Origin: Paracoccaceae bacterium | GTDB lineage: Bacteria > Pseudomonadota > Alphaproteobacteria > Rhodobacterales > Rhodobacteraceae | Length of the DNA: 64,000 nucleotides | Direction: 5' to 3' | Assembly (NCBI GenBank): GCA_014323795.1 | Contig: JACONK010000010.1 | Coordinates: forward strand, 1-64,000 | In this document: positions 26,407 to 35,965 of the stretch, piece after piece | Position numbering within the stretch: the first letter of the stretch is position 1 | Layout: every line of letters begins with the position of its first letter | Position numbers and translations under genes: made by a program | Notes under the pieces: model-generated | Seen by the model: the letters and a program-made list of their open reading frames with translations, nothing else | Database searches by the model: none | Told to the model about the DNA's origin: nothing

Positions 26407-27468
26407 TTACCAAAAGGGGATATCGGGCGATAGCCCCAGTCCAGCCCCCGCAACCGGCCGGATACGGCCCGGGGCGGGTCTGGCAATCAGAACATTGGGT
26501 GTATCAATGGGAGCGGTCAGATCAATCGATCCCATCATGATGTCGCCCGGCACACCCACGGCCAGATGCAACGCACCGCACCCGGCAATCGGGCCGGCCC
26601 ACCACCCGTCGATACGCACACGTATCCCGGCGGCGACACACATATCGCGCACCGTGCGTCCCACACTGAGACCTCCTATTGAGTCGGACTTGATCACCAT
26701 GGCAGCCGCTACATTGTCCTGAATGGCGCGCACACAGGTCGGTAAATCAGTCAGGCACTGGTCCAGCATGACTGGCGCTGACAAACCCCGGGCAACAGCG
26801 GCCCCGTCTTCATAGTCGTTGCAGGGCTCTTCCCAGATCACGCGAGGATCGTTGAAGCCCTTGAGCGCGCACAAGGCGTCGTCCCGGCTGAGCCCGCCAT
26901 TGAAGTCGGCCAGCAGGATCTGATCACTGCGCATTTCGGCCAGAACCGCATGCACCCGGTTCAGATCAAGGCCGGGATCGTCCTCGCCCAGCTTGGCCTG
27001 AATTATACCAAACCGGTTGCCCTTGCGGCGTGTGATGTCGGCCATGATCTCAGGCTCTTCTGCCGAAAGCGACAGGTATTCGCGCACATCGCCGGATTGC
27101 ACACCCCCCAGAAAGGTGGAGACCGGCACATTCAGAGCCTTCCCCATCAGGTCAAGCATCGCCAGCTCGACCCCAAAGACAAACCCCTGCATCAGCTTGC
27201 CGCCCCCGCGCCACTTTGCCAGTAGCGCGGGCAGATCGGACACGGCGATGCCCTCCATCTCCGGCAAATGCGCTTCTTCAAGCGCGATTATCCCGGACAG
27301 CGGCAGCACCGGGGGGCGGACCATCTCGCCCAGTCCGGTCGTACCGTTTTCCGCCCTCAACCGGATCAGCCGATGCTCCAGCCGGGTTTGGCGCCCAAAG
27401 GACATGGCATACCCTTTGCCCTTGAAACGTGGAGTAAAGTCGATGGTGTCAACGCGGGTGATGCGCAT
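26407..27468 (-). CDS. enolase-superfamily (mandelate racemase/MLE) enzyme, betaine-epimerase-like
   Basis: The 353-residue protein has the enolase-superfamily barrel with a catalytic Lys in FGIIQAKLGEDDPG, metal ligands in LLADFNGGLS and IWEEPCND and MLDQCL, and a second catalytic Lys in MVIKSDSIGGLS. Lysines on both barrel faces are seen in hydroxyproline-betaine 2-epimerase and cis-3-hydroxyproline dehydratase enzymes. The neighbouring dimethylglycine dehydrogenase-like and Rieske genes fit a betaine-degradation role. The reaction (epimerisation or dehydration) cannot be fixed from sequence. It starts 3 bp after the stop of a dead alcohol dehydrogenase gene, so an operon has survived partial decay. 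Confidence 0.7.
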   Translation of the reverse strand: MRITRVDTIDFTPRFKGKGYAMSFGRQTRLEHRLIRLRAENGTTGLGEMVRPPVLPLSGIIALEEAHLPEMEGIAVSDLPALLAKWRGGGKLMQGFVFGVELAMLDLMGKALNVPVSTFLGGVQSGDVREYLSLSAEEPEIMADITRRKGNRFGIIQAKLGEDDPGLDLNRVHAVLAEMRSDQILLADFNGGLSRDDALCALKGFNDPRVIWEEPCNDYEDGAAVARGLSAPVMLDQCLTDLPTCVRAIQDNVAAAMVIKSDSIGGLSVGRTVRDMCVAAGIRVRIDGWWAGPIAGCGALHLAVGVPGDIMMGSIDLTAPIDTPNVLIARPAPGRIRPVAGAGLGLSPDIPFW

Positions 27469-27471
27469 GGA

Positions 27472-28213
27472 TTAATCCATCGTCACGGCGAAATTGCCGG
27501 TATGCGTCATGGTGATGAACGCCTCTTGCGCTTGCGCCAGACCCCGCAGCGGGCAGGATGCCGCCGGCACCAGCCTGGATTGCCGTAGTGACGGCACCGC
27601 CTGATGGGCCCGAAATTACCGCCCGCTCCCCCGGTTGCGGGGCCGTGCGCCAAACCGGATGTTTGGCCGTGGTCAGTGTGGCGGGGAATGTGGCCAACCT
27701 GGCGTCCGACAGATCGCGCGTCACCGGAATGGCATTCCCGGCCCGAACCCTGATGTGAACGGCAAAGTCGCCATCGAATTCCAGGCCAAAATACCAGGTA
27801 TTTTCAGACAGATGCCAATCGCCATGCCCATGCAGCCAGGGATCAATCAAGACCCGCTGACCGATACGCCCCGGGTCAACGCCCGTGCCCACGGCTGCGA
27901 TGTGGCCCGCGACATCCGCCCCCTGAATCCGGGGGAAGGTCAGGGGCGTGCCGGCCCGGCTCCCGGAATCCTCATCGGCACTATCGAAACCGCCTTTGCC
28001 ACCATCTTCGGCGATGCCATCGGTGCCGGTCCTGGAATACCAGGCCGCGCACGTGTTGATGCCGGTGCTGTTCAGGCCGCAGACCCCGACCCTGATCAGC
28101 ACTTCGCCAGGCTTCGGGTTTGGGGTGGGCCAATCGTCGTGATATTCCGGTATGTCCGGCCCGCCATGGCCGCCCGGCACAACCGCCCGCATCGTTTCCG
28201 GAACGCCGCTCAT
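27472..28213 (-). pseudogene. zinc-type alcohol dehydrogenase / quinone oxidoreductase, decayed
   Basis: The frame starts at ATG 28213 (AGGAG upstream) with MSGVPETMRAVVPGGHGGPD. It contains GEVLIRVGVCGLNSTGINT and FPRIQGADVAGHIAAVGTGV, matching the MDR GroES-like domain. The cofactor domain is mostly deleted after GERAVISGPSGGAVTTAIQA. The true C-terminus (QAQEAFITMTHTGNFAVTMD) is found in another frame just before the stop at 27472. Internal deletion plus frameshift make it a pseudogene. It stands directly before the enolase-superfamily gene. Confidence 0.75.
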
Positions 28214-28815
28214 CCCTAATCTCCTTTGCCTCTGGTCCAACGCCCGCGCCTGGTTCAGCAGGTTTTCGTCATAGGGATAGTCGTCCAGCTGCTCGAGACC
28301 ATTGGCTGTGACCAGATACTGATGCTCTATCTTCACACCGCTGCCGCCGCGCTCGGACCCCACATAACCCTCGACACAAATCATCATGTTTTCCTCGATA
28401 ATCCCGTCATAGCCGATATCGTCCCGGTCCTGCGGATAGGGGATACAGGGATACTCGTCGCACATGCCGACACCGTGCATGATGCAAGGGTAACGGTGCG
28501 CGTGGAATTCCCCGGGGTGGCGGAAGCTGTGACGTGGCTCGGGTTCTTGATGAACGCGCCGCTGAAGACCACCGGACCATCGGCAAAAATCATCAGTATC
28601 GTCAGCGGGATGCGCACCTGGCACTGCATGTATTCGTGATAATTCACCGCATAGCGCATGGTCAGCGGGTTGGTGATGACCGCCGGCTCGACATCCCTTT
28701 CTGTCCTGTCCTGGCGGATGCGCCCCATGCGGCAGTTGTTTAGCCTGGTCCAGTCAATCTCCGGGGCAGGCAGGACAGCCCTGGTAAACCCGGCAAATGG
28801 TTCATGTTCCGTTAT
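28214..28815 (-). pseudogene. M24 metallopeptidase-fold protein (DddP/creatinase-like), decayed
   Basis: Two pieces in different frames are visible: PAVITNPLTMRYAVNYHEYM with RIPLTILMIFADGPVVFSGA (N-terminal domain), then HRYPCIMHGVGMCDEYPCIP and ENMMICVEGYVGSERGGSGV (metal-binding C-terminal part). The middle, including most metal ligands, is deleted. The first codons near 28800 are also out of frame. M24-fold proteins of this kind include Xaa-Pro peptidases, creatinases and the DMSP lyase DddP; which one it was cannot be told. It follows the dimethylglycine dehydrogenase-like gene in the same direction. Confidence 0.65.
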
Positions 28816-28826
28816 TTCGCTGCCTT

Positions 28827-31253
28827 TCAGTTTGCTGCCACATCGCGCAGTCGCAGGTTTTGCGGGTCCAGCACCGCGTCGGCCAACACCGTCGCCTTGT
28901 GCATCTTGCCAAAAACGATCACCTCCAGTGCGGTTCCCGGCGCAGCCGCCTCAGGTTTGACATAGGCAAAACCCAGGTTGCGGCCCGTCACCGGACCAAA
29001 CCCGCCCGACGAGATCGAGCCGACCCTGGCACCTTCCAGATACACCGCCTCGCCACCCAGAACATCCGCCCCCTCCATCTCGATATCGAGATAGGCAATG
29101 ACCGATGAACTGCCGGTTTCGGCCAGTTTTGCAAGTGCCTCCTTGCCCACGAAGTCTTTGTCAAAATTTACAAACCGCATCTGGCCAGTGTGAACGGGGC
29201 TGGCGTCGTTGGCCAGCTCATGCCCGCCGCGATAGGCTTTTTCCATGCGCATCATTTCCAGTGCTTTCGATCCGAAAGGCACCATGCCGTGCGGCTGGCC
29301 TGCCTCCCACAGCGCATCCCAAAGCGTACCCAGCTGATCCATGGGTGTGTGCAGTTCCCAGGCCAACTCGCCCGAGAAGGACAGGCGCAACGCGATCAGG
29401 CTGACCCCTGCAACGCTCATCTCGTACGCCTTGAGCCAGCCAAAGTCGGCATTCTCCAGCGAGCGATCCGACAGCGGCGCGAGGACTTCGCGCGCCTTGG
29501 GGCCTGCGACGGTCAGGATACCCCGGTCGTCCGAGAGATTCTTTACCGTCACATCCTCTGTCCCGCGCTGATGCACGGTGATCCAGTCCCAGACGCGGTG
29601 CTCAGAGGGGCTGCCGGTGACGAACCAGAACCGATCCCCGGCCAGCCGCGCAATCGTCGCCTCGCCCTCAATCGTGCCCTGTTCGTTCAGCAGCAGCGTC
29701 AGACACGTGCCACCCGCCTTCCCGGGAATCCGGTTGGCGCACAGGCGATTCAGCCAGGCTTCGGCCCCGGGCCCGGTGATCACGAACTTGGAAAAGGCAC
29801 TGAAGTCACCGATCCCGACGTTCTCATGCACCGCGCGCGCCTCGGCCAGTGCCGCCTCCCATGACGGGCCGCGCTTCCAGCACTCCGGCTCCTTTCCCGC
29901 CCATTCAGGTTTGCCGTAAACGCGGGGACGCTCCCAGCCGCCCGCCTCTTCAAACACCGCATGCAGTGCCCTGGTCCGCGCATGGACCCCGGAATTGCGG
30001 ATCTCGCGGCAGGTTTCGTATTGCAGCTGCGGAAAGGGCAGGGACAGGCGTGTCATGTAATTCTCGCGGCAGCGCTGATAGGTGTAGTCTTCATCCACAC
30101 GGGCGTGGAACCGGCGCGGATCAAAACCGCGCATCGAGATATCCGCCGTGCCATGCACCATCCATTGCGCCAGTGCCCGACCCAGACCTGGCCCCTGGGC
30201 AATACCCACTGTCGCCCCGCAGGCCAGCCAGTAGTTGCGCAATCCCGGTGCGGGCCCCACCAGCGGATGGCCATCGGGGGTATAGGTTATCGCACCGTTG
30301 ACGATACGCCTGATCCCGCGCTCTATCAGGCCCGGATAGCGTTCAAAGCATTTTTCCAGCCAGGGCATGATGCGGTCATAGTCCGGCTCAAACAGCTCGT
30401 TCTCACTGTCCCAGGGGCAGCCATCACGCCATTTGGCCAGGGCATCATGGGTATCGTAAAGCCCGATCAGCACCCCGCCCTGTTCGCGGCGCAGATAGCC
30501 GGTGAAGTAATCGTCACGGGTGACGGGGATCTCATGGTCCATCGCCTCGAATTCCGGCACGGCGTCGGTCACGACATAATGGTGCTGCATCGGCACAATC
30601 GGCAGGTCCAGCCCGCTGAAGGCCCCGATCTGGCGGGCGTGATAGCCGCCTGCATTAACGACGTGTTCGCAGATGATGTCGCCCTGCCCGGTGATAACCT
30701 TCCACTCGCCCGAGGGCAGCTGTCGCACATCGGTCACGCGATTGCGGCGCATGACCCTGGCCCCCAGCATCCGTGCGCCCCTCGCCATGGCCTGACAGGT
30801 GCCCGACGGGTCCACATGCCCGTCATCGGGCGTATAAAGGCCACCGATGATATGGGACGTGTCATAGAGCGGGTTCAGCCCGGCGATCTCTGCAGGCGTG
30901 ACCCATCGGCAATCCTGCCCCCGCGCCAGAACCGCATCGCGCGTGTGCATCAGCCAGGCACGGTGATCCCCGGTTGCCGCCACACGCAGCGAACCGCAAC
31001 CGTGCCAGCTAACCCCCTGTTCGGTCTCGTCCCCTATGGTTTTGTAGAGATCCACCGCATAGTCGTGGCATATGCCCAGGGCGTGGCCCGCTGTCATCCG
31101 GCTGACCAGCCCCGCCGCATGCCAGGTGGCACCCGAGGTCAGTTCGGCTTTCTCAACCAAAACGATGTCGGTCCAGCCTTCCCTGGCGAGATGGTAGAGA
31201 ACGCTGGCCCCCATGTTTCCGCCGCCGATCACAACAGCTCTTGCTGACTCCAT
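28827..31253 (-). CDS. dimethylglycine/sarcosine dehydrogenase-like FAD and folate (GcvT) protein
   Basis: The 808-residue protein begins with a dinucleotide-binding motif (VVIGGGNMGASVLYHLAREG) and the FAD-attachment region TSGATWHAAGLVSRMTAG. An FAD-dependent oxidoreductase domain runs to about residue 400, then a GcvT-type tetrahydrofolate-binding domain (ALAEARAVHENVGIGDFSAF to VLDPQNLRLRD). This architecture N-demethylates dimethylglycine, sarcosine or N-methylated prolines and passes the one-carbon unit to folate. The start at 31253 has GGAGAG upstream. It lies divergent to the Rieske oxygenase, and both fit stepwise betaine demethylation. Substrate choice is inferred. Confidence 0.82.
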   Translation of the reverse strand: MESARAVVIGGGNMGASVLYHLAREGWTDIVLVEKAELTSGATWHAAGLVSRMTAGHALGICHDYAVDLYKTIGDETEQGVSWHGCGSLRVAATGDHRAWLMHTRDAVLARGQDCRWVTPAEIAGLNPLYDTSHIIGGLYTPDDGHVDPSGTCQAMARGARMLGARVMRRNRVTDVRQLPSGEWKVITGQGDIICEHVVNAGGYHARQIGAFSGLDLPIVPMQHHYVVTDAVPEFEAMDHEIPVTRDDYFTGYLRREQGGVLIGLYDTHDALAKWRDGCPWDSENELFEPDYDRIMPWLEKCFERYPGLIERGIRRIVNGAITYTPDGHPLVGPAPGLRNYWLACGATVGIAQGPGLGRALAQWMVHGTADISMRGFDPRRFHARVDEDYTYQRCRENYMTRLSLPFPQLQYETCREIRNSGVHARTRALHAVFEEAGGWERPRVYGKPEWAGKEPECWKRGPSWEAALAEARAVHENVGIGDFSAFSKFVITGPGAEAWLNRLCANRIPGKAGGTCLTLLLNEQGTIEGEATIARLAGDRFWFVTGSPSEHRVWDWITVHQRGTEDVTVKNLSDDRGILTVAGPKAREVLAPLSDRSLENADFGWLKAYEMSVAGVSLIALRLSFSGELAWELHTPMDQLGTLWDALWEAGQPHGMVPFGSKALEMMRMEKAYRGGHELANDASPVHTGQMRFVNFDKDFVGKEALAKLAETGSSSVIAYLDIEMEGADVLGGEAVYLEGARVGSISSGGFGPVTGRNLGFAYVKPEAAAPGTALEVIVFGKMHKATVLADAVLDPQNLRLRDVAAN

Positions 31254-31360
31254 CCTGGCTCTCTCCGTGATTCCCTGGCACACACTTTATTTACAAAATT
31301 CTTTACCCATAATTTTTTCCGGAAGTATATTTTGGCGCAAGCCATGATTCGGAGGTTATC
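31254..31360. promoter_or_regulatory. AT-rich divergent promoter region
   Basis: These 107 bp separate two divergent betaine-type catabolic genes and are far richer in A and T than either gene (TTTATTTACAAAATTC, CCATAATTTTTTCCGG). They probably carry both promoters and a shared operator. No specific operator could be identified. Confidence 0.45.
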
Positions 31361-32563
31361 ATGAACGGCACCGTTGAAAGGGAGTCAAACAAAGACCGGA
31401 TGCGGCGCATTCTGGGAAAAGACGGCTATGCCCGGCTCTTTCGGTCTATAGACGATGCGGCTGGTCTTCCTAACGAAGCCTACTGGAATCAGGAATGGTT
31501 CCGGATGGAACAGGAGCTTGTTTTTCGGCGATCCTGGGTCTTTGCGGGCGCACGGGGGGAACTCCCTGAACCAGGCTGCATGAAACCGATCGACGTCGCA
31601 GGAACACCTGTCATTCTGGTACATGGCCGCGACGGAGTTATACGCGGTTTCCAAAACGTTTGTCGTCACCGTGGAATGCAGCTTGTGGCCGAACCGTGCA
31701 AAAAGGCGACCTTGACCTGCCCTTATCACAAATGGGCCTACGGCATTGACGGCAAGCTGCGCACACGGCCACATTTCGATGGTCCGAACCAGACAGGCAC
31801 ATTCAGGGACGGCGGAGGCGAGAGGCTCGACCTGATTCCTGTCCGGGTTGAAGAGTTCTTCGGCTGCCTTTTTGCGAACGTCTCGGGTACGGCAGAACCG
31901 CTCGCTGACTGGATGGCCCCGGTGCTGGATCAACTCGAGGGATACGATCTTTCCAGTATTCGCTGGGCCGGCAAGCGGGACTTTGAAGTGAAGGCCAACT
32001 GGAAGCTGGTCTACGAGAACTACATGGAAGGCTATCACGTCTTCTCGCTTCATCCCCGGCTGCTTCGTTTTGCGCCCATGGATGTGCGCTGGTCAGGCGA
32101 ATGGCGCGGCTCAACTTTTGTGAACAACTACCATTTCCCCAAACTCGAGGAAGGACGCGGGGAAGGTTTGCCCCATTTCCCTGATTTGTCTGAAGAAAAC
32201 CGGATGAAAGGGCAATGGTTTCTGACCATGCCGCATTTCGCGGTCGAAGTGTATCCGGACCAGTTTACGGTATTGGTCGCCTATCCCGAGGCACCTGACC
32301 GCTGCCGGGAGGAGCTGCATGTTTTTGTGGTTGGAGAGGAAGCGGCAACCGGCGAAAAATACGCCGGCCCGCGCGAAGACCTGATCAACATGTGGGATGA
32401 TCTGAACAGGGAGGATATTTCCGTTCTGGCAGGCCTTCAACAGGGCCGCCGGTGCTTCGGCTACGATGGCGGACGCCTGTCGCCGCATTGGGAAGGCCCG
32501 ACGCTTGCCTATGCCCACAAGATCATCGGGTTGATGGCCGATAGCGAAGATTACGCGCCTTAG
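31361..32563 (+). CDS. Rieske non-heme iron oxygenase, alpha subunit (betaine/carnitine-type)
   Basis: The 400-residue protein has a Rieske [2Fe-2S] site (NVCRHRGMQLVAEPC ... TCPYHKW) and a mononuclear iron site in YENYMEGYHVFSLHP, with two His and a Glu at the bridging position. This pattern occurs in quaternary-amine oxygenases such as GbcA (glycine betaine demethylation) and CntA (carnitine). The start has GGAGG five bases upstream. No reductase gene is seen beside it. Given the carnitine-to-betaine genes at 21-24 kb, glycine betaine is the first candidate substrate; proline-type betaines are an alternative. Confidence 0.8.
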   Translation: MNGTVERESNKDRMRRILGKDGYARLFRSIDDAAGLPNEAYWNQEWFRMEQELVFRRSWVFAGARGELPEPGCMKPIDVAGTPVILVHGRDGVIRGFQNVCRHRGMQLVAEPCKKATLTCPYHKWAYGIDGKLRTRPHFDGPNQTGTFRDGGGERLDLIPVRVEEFFGCLFANVSGTAEPLADWMAPVLDQLEGYDLSSIRWAGKRDFEVKANWKLVYENYMEGYHVFSLHPRLLRFAPMDVRWSGEWRGSTFVNNYHFPKLEEGRGEGLPHFPDLSEENRMKGQWFLTMPHFAVEVYPDQFTVLVAYPEAPDRCREELHVFVVGEEAATGEKYAGPREDLINMWDDLNREDISVLAGLQQGRRCFGYDGGRLSPHWEGPTLAYAHKIIGLMADSEDYAP

Positions 32564-32567
32564 GGTC

Positions 32568-32720
32568 AGAACCCATTGATTTCCGCTTGAGAGCGTGATT
32601 CATGCGCAATGAATGGCTTATGGTGGCGAGAAGTCCCGGCTGCCTGTGGCCCACACAAGACGCCGCACAATCGTTGGAGCCGGTGGAGTGTCAGGGACAT
32701 CTTCGTGCGGATGATGGCTA
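32568..32720 (+). mobile_element. IS5/IS427-type remnant with terminal-repeat-like start
   Basis: The sequence begins GGGTCAGAACCCATTGATTT, close to the terminus of IS5-group (IS427-like) elements. It jumps directly to an internal transposase piece, MNGLWWREVPAACGPHKTPH followed by RWSRWSVRDIFVRMMA. The normal N-terminal 50 or so residues are missing. The right end was not found. It is a deletion derivative between the Rieske gene and yajC. Confidence 0.65.
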
Positions 32721-32849
32721 TGATTCGCGGCTCTTTTGATCTTGCCTTTCGTCTTGCGATGCCTCAAACGCACGTCCAGGTTCATGCGATTCTGAACCGG
32801 GATGAAATCACACTAGACAAAAACAATCCGTTTCGCGCCGGGAGGCCAG

Positions 32850-33128
32850 ATGTCCGGGATAGAAAGCCTGATTCCCCTGATCCTGATTTTTGTGATCATG
32901 TATTTTTTGATGATCCGACCTCAGCAGAAAAAAATCAGGGAACACAAAGCCATGGTTGGTGCGCTGCGCAAAGGCGATCAGGTGGTCACCCAGGGCGGTC
33001 TGATCGGCAAGGTTGCCAGGGTCAAGGAAGACAATGAAATTGAGGTTGATCTGGCAGACGGCGTTCGGGTGCGCGTTGTACAGAATACCATCCAGGCCGT
33101 GCTGAACAAAACGGAACCTGCCGGGTAA
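32850..33128 (+). CDS. yajC: Sec translocon accessory protein YajC
   Basis: The 92-residue protein has one N-terminal membrane helix (LIPLILIFVIMYFLMIRPQQ) followed by the YajC signature (KKIREHKAMVGALRKGDQVV). It is an inner-membrane partner of SecDF and YidC. The start has GGGAGG upstream. The gene is the first of a yajC-secD-secF operon with 10- and 1-base gaps. Confidence 0.93.
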   Translation: MSGIESLIPLILIFVIMYFLMIRPQQKKIREHKAMVGALRKGDQVVTQGGLIGKVARVKEDNEIEVDLADGVRVRVVQNTIQAVLNKTEPAG

Positions 33129-33138
33129 GGGATACACC

Positions 33139-34812
33139 ATGCTCCGGTTCCCCCTGTGGAAGAAACTGTGCATCATTCTTGTCTGCTGCGCGGGCCTGGT
33201 GTTTGCCGTGCCGAACCTGAGGTATGCGCAGGTAGAACAGTATAAAGACGCGCAGGCCGCCATCCTTGCCGCGGCGCAGACCGGTGCACCAGTCCCTGAC
33301 GAATTGCGGGCCCAGGCCGGGCAATGGCCGGGCTGGATGCCGTCGACGCTGGTCAATCTCGGGCTTGACCTGCGTGGCGGGGCGCATCTGCTGGCGGAAG
33401 TGAAACTGGAAGAGGTCCACGCCGCACGCATTGACGGGATGTGGGCGGGTATACGCGACGCCCTGCGCGAAGAGCGGGCGACCATCGGCACCATTCGCCG
33501 TCACGACGGACCGGAAAATGAACTGCGGATACGCATCTCTCAGCCCGGGAATATCGCCGCCGCGGTTGCCGTTGTGCGTCGGCTGGCCCGGCCAGTGGCT
33601 ACGCTGACAGGCGTTCGTGCCACGGATATTGATGTTACCGGTTCCGGCGATATGGTCATCATTACGCTAAGCGAGGAGGAGCGTGCCGCGACCGACCGGC
33701 GCACGATGCAGCAATCGCTTGAAATTATCCGCCGCCGGGTGGATGAGGCCGGTACGCGGGAACCGACAATCCAGCGCCAGGGGGCGGACCGTATCCTGAT
33801 CCAGGTACCGGGCATCGGGTCGGCGGAAGAGTTGAAAGACCTGATCGGCACAACGGCGAAACTGACCTTCCACCACGTGATCGGCAGTACAGGCGATGCC
33901 GGGGCGAGCCTGCGGTCGCGGCAATTGCTTTTGCCGTCCCAGGACCAGGCCGGAGTGTTTTATATACTGGAAAAAACACCTATTGTGACCGGCGAGTGTC
34001 TGGCAAATGCACAAGCGATTTTTGACCAGAACAATCGCCCTGCAGTCAGTTTCACTTTCAACGGATCTTGCGGGCGAATTATGGGGGAGCACACGGCTGG
34101 CAACATTGGCAACCCGATGGCCATCGTGCTCGATGGGGTGGTGGTGTCTGCGCCCACCATCCAGGGGCACATCACCTCCAACGGACAAATCACCGGCCAG
34201 TTCACGCTGGAAGAAACCCGGCGTCTGGCGATCCAGCTGCGTGCGGGTGCGTTGCCTGCAGGGGTGGAATACCTTGAAGAGCGTACTATCGGCCCGGAGC
34301 TGGGCCAGGACAGCATCGATGCGGGCCGTATCGCCTGCATCGTGGCTTTTCTGGCGGTGCTGATTTTCATGTTCCTAAGCTACGGCACCTTCGGGATTTT
34401 TGCCAATATCGCGCTTATTCTGAACGTCGGCCTGATGTTTGGCCTTCTCGGTTCTATTGGTGCCACGTTGACCCTGCCCGGGATCGCGGGGATCGTGCTG
34501 ACCATCGGCATGGCAGTTGATGCCAATGTGCTGGTTTTTGAGCGGATCCGCGAAGAGTTGAAATTGGGCCGCGGCCCGGTTCGGGCCATTGAGGTCGGTT
34601 ACGAACGTGCGTTTTCCGCCATCATTGACGCCAGCATTACCACACTGATCGCGGCCATCATCCTGTTTGTCATTGGTTCCGGCCCGGTGCGCGGGTTCTC
34701 GATTACGCTGGGCCTTGGCATCATCACCTCTGTTTTCACGGCGATCTATGTGACGCGGATGATCATCTCCATATGGGTGGAGTACCGCCGCCCCAGGACG
34801 ATAGAGGTGTAA
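33139..34812 (+). CDS. secD: protein translocase subunit SecD
   Basis: The 557-residue membrane protein has an N-terminal helix, the family motif LGLDLRGGAHLLAEVKLEEV, a large periplasmic P1 region, and five C-terminal helices starting near TIGPELGQDSIDAGRIACIV. The region IGMAVDANVLVFERIREELK carries the conserved SecD Asp in the proton path. With SecF it uses the proton gradient to complete protein export. Length and motifs are normal, and it forms an operon with yajC and secF. Confidence 0.94.
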   Translation: MLRFPLWKKLCIILVCCAGLVFAVPNLRYAQVEQYKDAQAAILAAAQTGAPVPDELRAQAGQWPGWMPSTLVNLGLDLRGGAHLLAEVKLEEVHAARIDGMWAGIRDALREERATIGTIRRHDGPENELRIRISQPGNIAAAVAVVRRLARPVATLTGVRATDIDVTGSGDMVIITLSEEERAATDRRTMQQSLEIIRRRVDEAGTREPTIQRQGADRILIQVPGIGSAEELKDLIGTTAKLTFHHVIGSTGDAGASLRSRQLLLPSQDQAGVFYILEKTPIVTGECLANAQAIFDQNNRPAVSFTFNGSCGRIMGEHTAGNIGNPMAIVLDGVVVSAPTIQGHITSNGQITGQFTLEETRRLAIQLRAGALPAGVEYLEERTIGPELGQDSIDAGRIACIVAFLAVLIFMFLSYGTFGIFANIALILNVGLMFGLLGSIGATLTLPGIAGIVLTIGMAVDANVLVFERIREELKLGRGPVRAIEVGYERAFSAIIDASITTLIAAIILFVIGSGPVRGFSITLGLGIITSVFTAIYVTRMIISIWVEYRRPRTIEV

Positions 34813-34813
34813 G

Positions 34814-35965
34814 ATGCGTCTCAAGCTCGTCCCCCCTGCAACCGGTATAGATTTTTTCATCCGGTCCCGTGCAACCTTTGGCGCGTCTGTTCTGGCGATG
34901 ATTGCCTCCGCCGTTCTGTTTTTTGTGGTCGGGCTGAACTTCGGTATTGATTTCCGTGGCGGCACCACGCTCCGCACCGATAGTACAACCGGCGTCGATA
35001 TAGGTGCCTACCGATCAGCACTGGAAGAATTGGAACTCGGCGATATCGCGATTTCCAGGGTCACGGATCCGGCCAGGCCCGGCCAAAACGTTGCCCAGGT
35101 GCGCATCCAGGCCCAGGAGGGGGAAGAGGCCATCACCAACGATGTGATCCTGGCTGTCAAACACGCGCTCGCGGGCACAACCGGCGGGGCGGCTTATATC
35201 AGTGTGCGTGCGGTCAACGCCGGTGCGGACATTCCCGAAGGGGCACAGGCTTTCGCCGGCGGCTTTCGCCTGGCATTTCCGGTCACGACGCCCCTGGAAG
35301 AGCTGGAAACGGCGCGCAGCCGGATCCTGGCCGACATTGGCACGGGGCAGGGTGCTGAAATCCTTTACGAAAACATGCGCTTCCCGCAGGTTGACAGCGT
35401 CGGTCCCAAAGTGTCCGGGGAGCTGATAAAAAGTGCCATGATCGCTGTTATTCTGGCCATCCTGACGGTGCTTTTCTATATCTGGCTGCGGTTCGAATGG
35501 CAGTTTTCGGTTGGGGCCGTGGCAGCACTTGTTCACGACATTGTGCTGACGATCGGGATATTTTCCCTGCTGCAGATCAGATTTGACCTGGCCATCATCG
35601 CGGCACTGCTGACCATCGTAGGCTATTCGCTGAACGACACCGTGGTGGTTTTTGACCGGGTGCGGGAGAACCTGCGCAAATACAAAATCCGCCCGCTGCA
35701 AGAGGTGCTGAACCTATCGATTAACGAAACACTCAGCCGGACGGTGATGACCTCTGTTACCACGCTGATCGCGCTGTTCTCGCTCTTCATCCTTGGCGGC
35801 GACGTGATCCGCGGGTTCGTCTTTGCGATGATCTGGGGTGTTCTGGTTGGCACCTATTCGTCGGTTTTCGTGGCATCGAACATTCTGCTGCGCCTTGGCG
35901 TGAAGCGGGACTGGTCCAGGCCCGGCGCAACCGAAGGCAGCCAATTCGCTGACACAGACGCATGA
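34814..35965 (+). CDS. secF: protein translocase subunit SecF
   Basis: The 383-residue partner of SecD has the family motif FGIDFRGGTTLRTDSTTGVD and the C-terminal export domain (VGYSLNDTVVVFDRVRENLR; NETLSRTVMTSVTTLIALFS). Six membrane helices are evident. It starts one base after the secD stop and is followed by an intrinsic terminator at 35981. The length is slightly above the usual 310-330 because of an extended periplasmic part and tail. Confidence 0.93.
   Translation: MRLKLVPPATGIDFFIRSRATFGASVLAMIASAVLFFVVGLNFGIDFRGGTTLRTDSTTGVDIGAYRSALEELELGDIAISRVTDPARPGQNVAQVRIQAQEGEEAITNDVILAVKHALAGTTGGAAYISVRAVNAGADIPEGAQAFAGGFRLAFPVTTPLEELETARSRILADIGTGQGAEILYENMRFPQVDSVGPKVSGELIKSAMIAVILAILTVLFYIWLRFEWQFSVGAVAALVHDIVLTIGIFSLLQIRFDLAIIAALLTIVGYSLNDTVVVFDRVRENLRKYKIRPLQEVLNLSINETLSRTVMTSVTTLIALFSLFILGGDVIRGFVFAMIWGVLVGTYSSVFVASNILLRLGVKRDWSRPGATEGSQFADTDA

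Noticed and set aside
29961-31247. 428-codon plus-strand open frame
   Set aside because: Antisense shadow of the dimethylglycine dehydrogenase-like gene.
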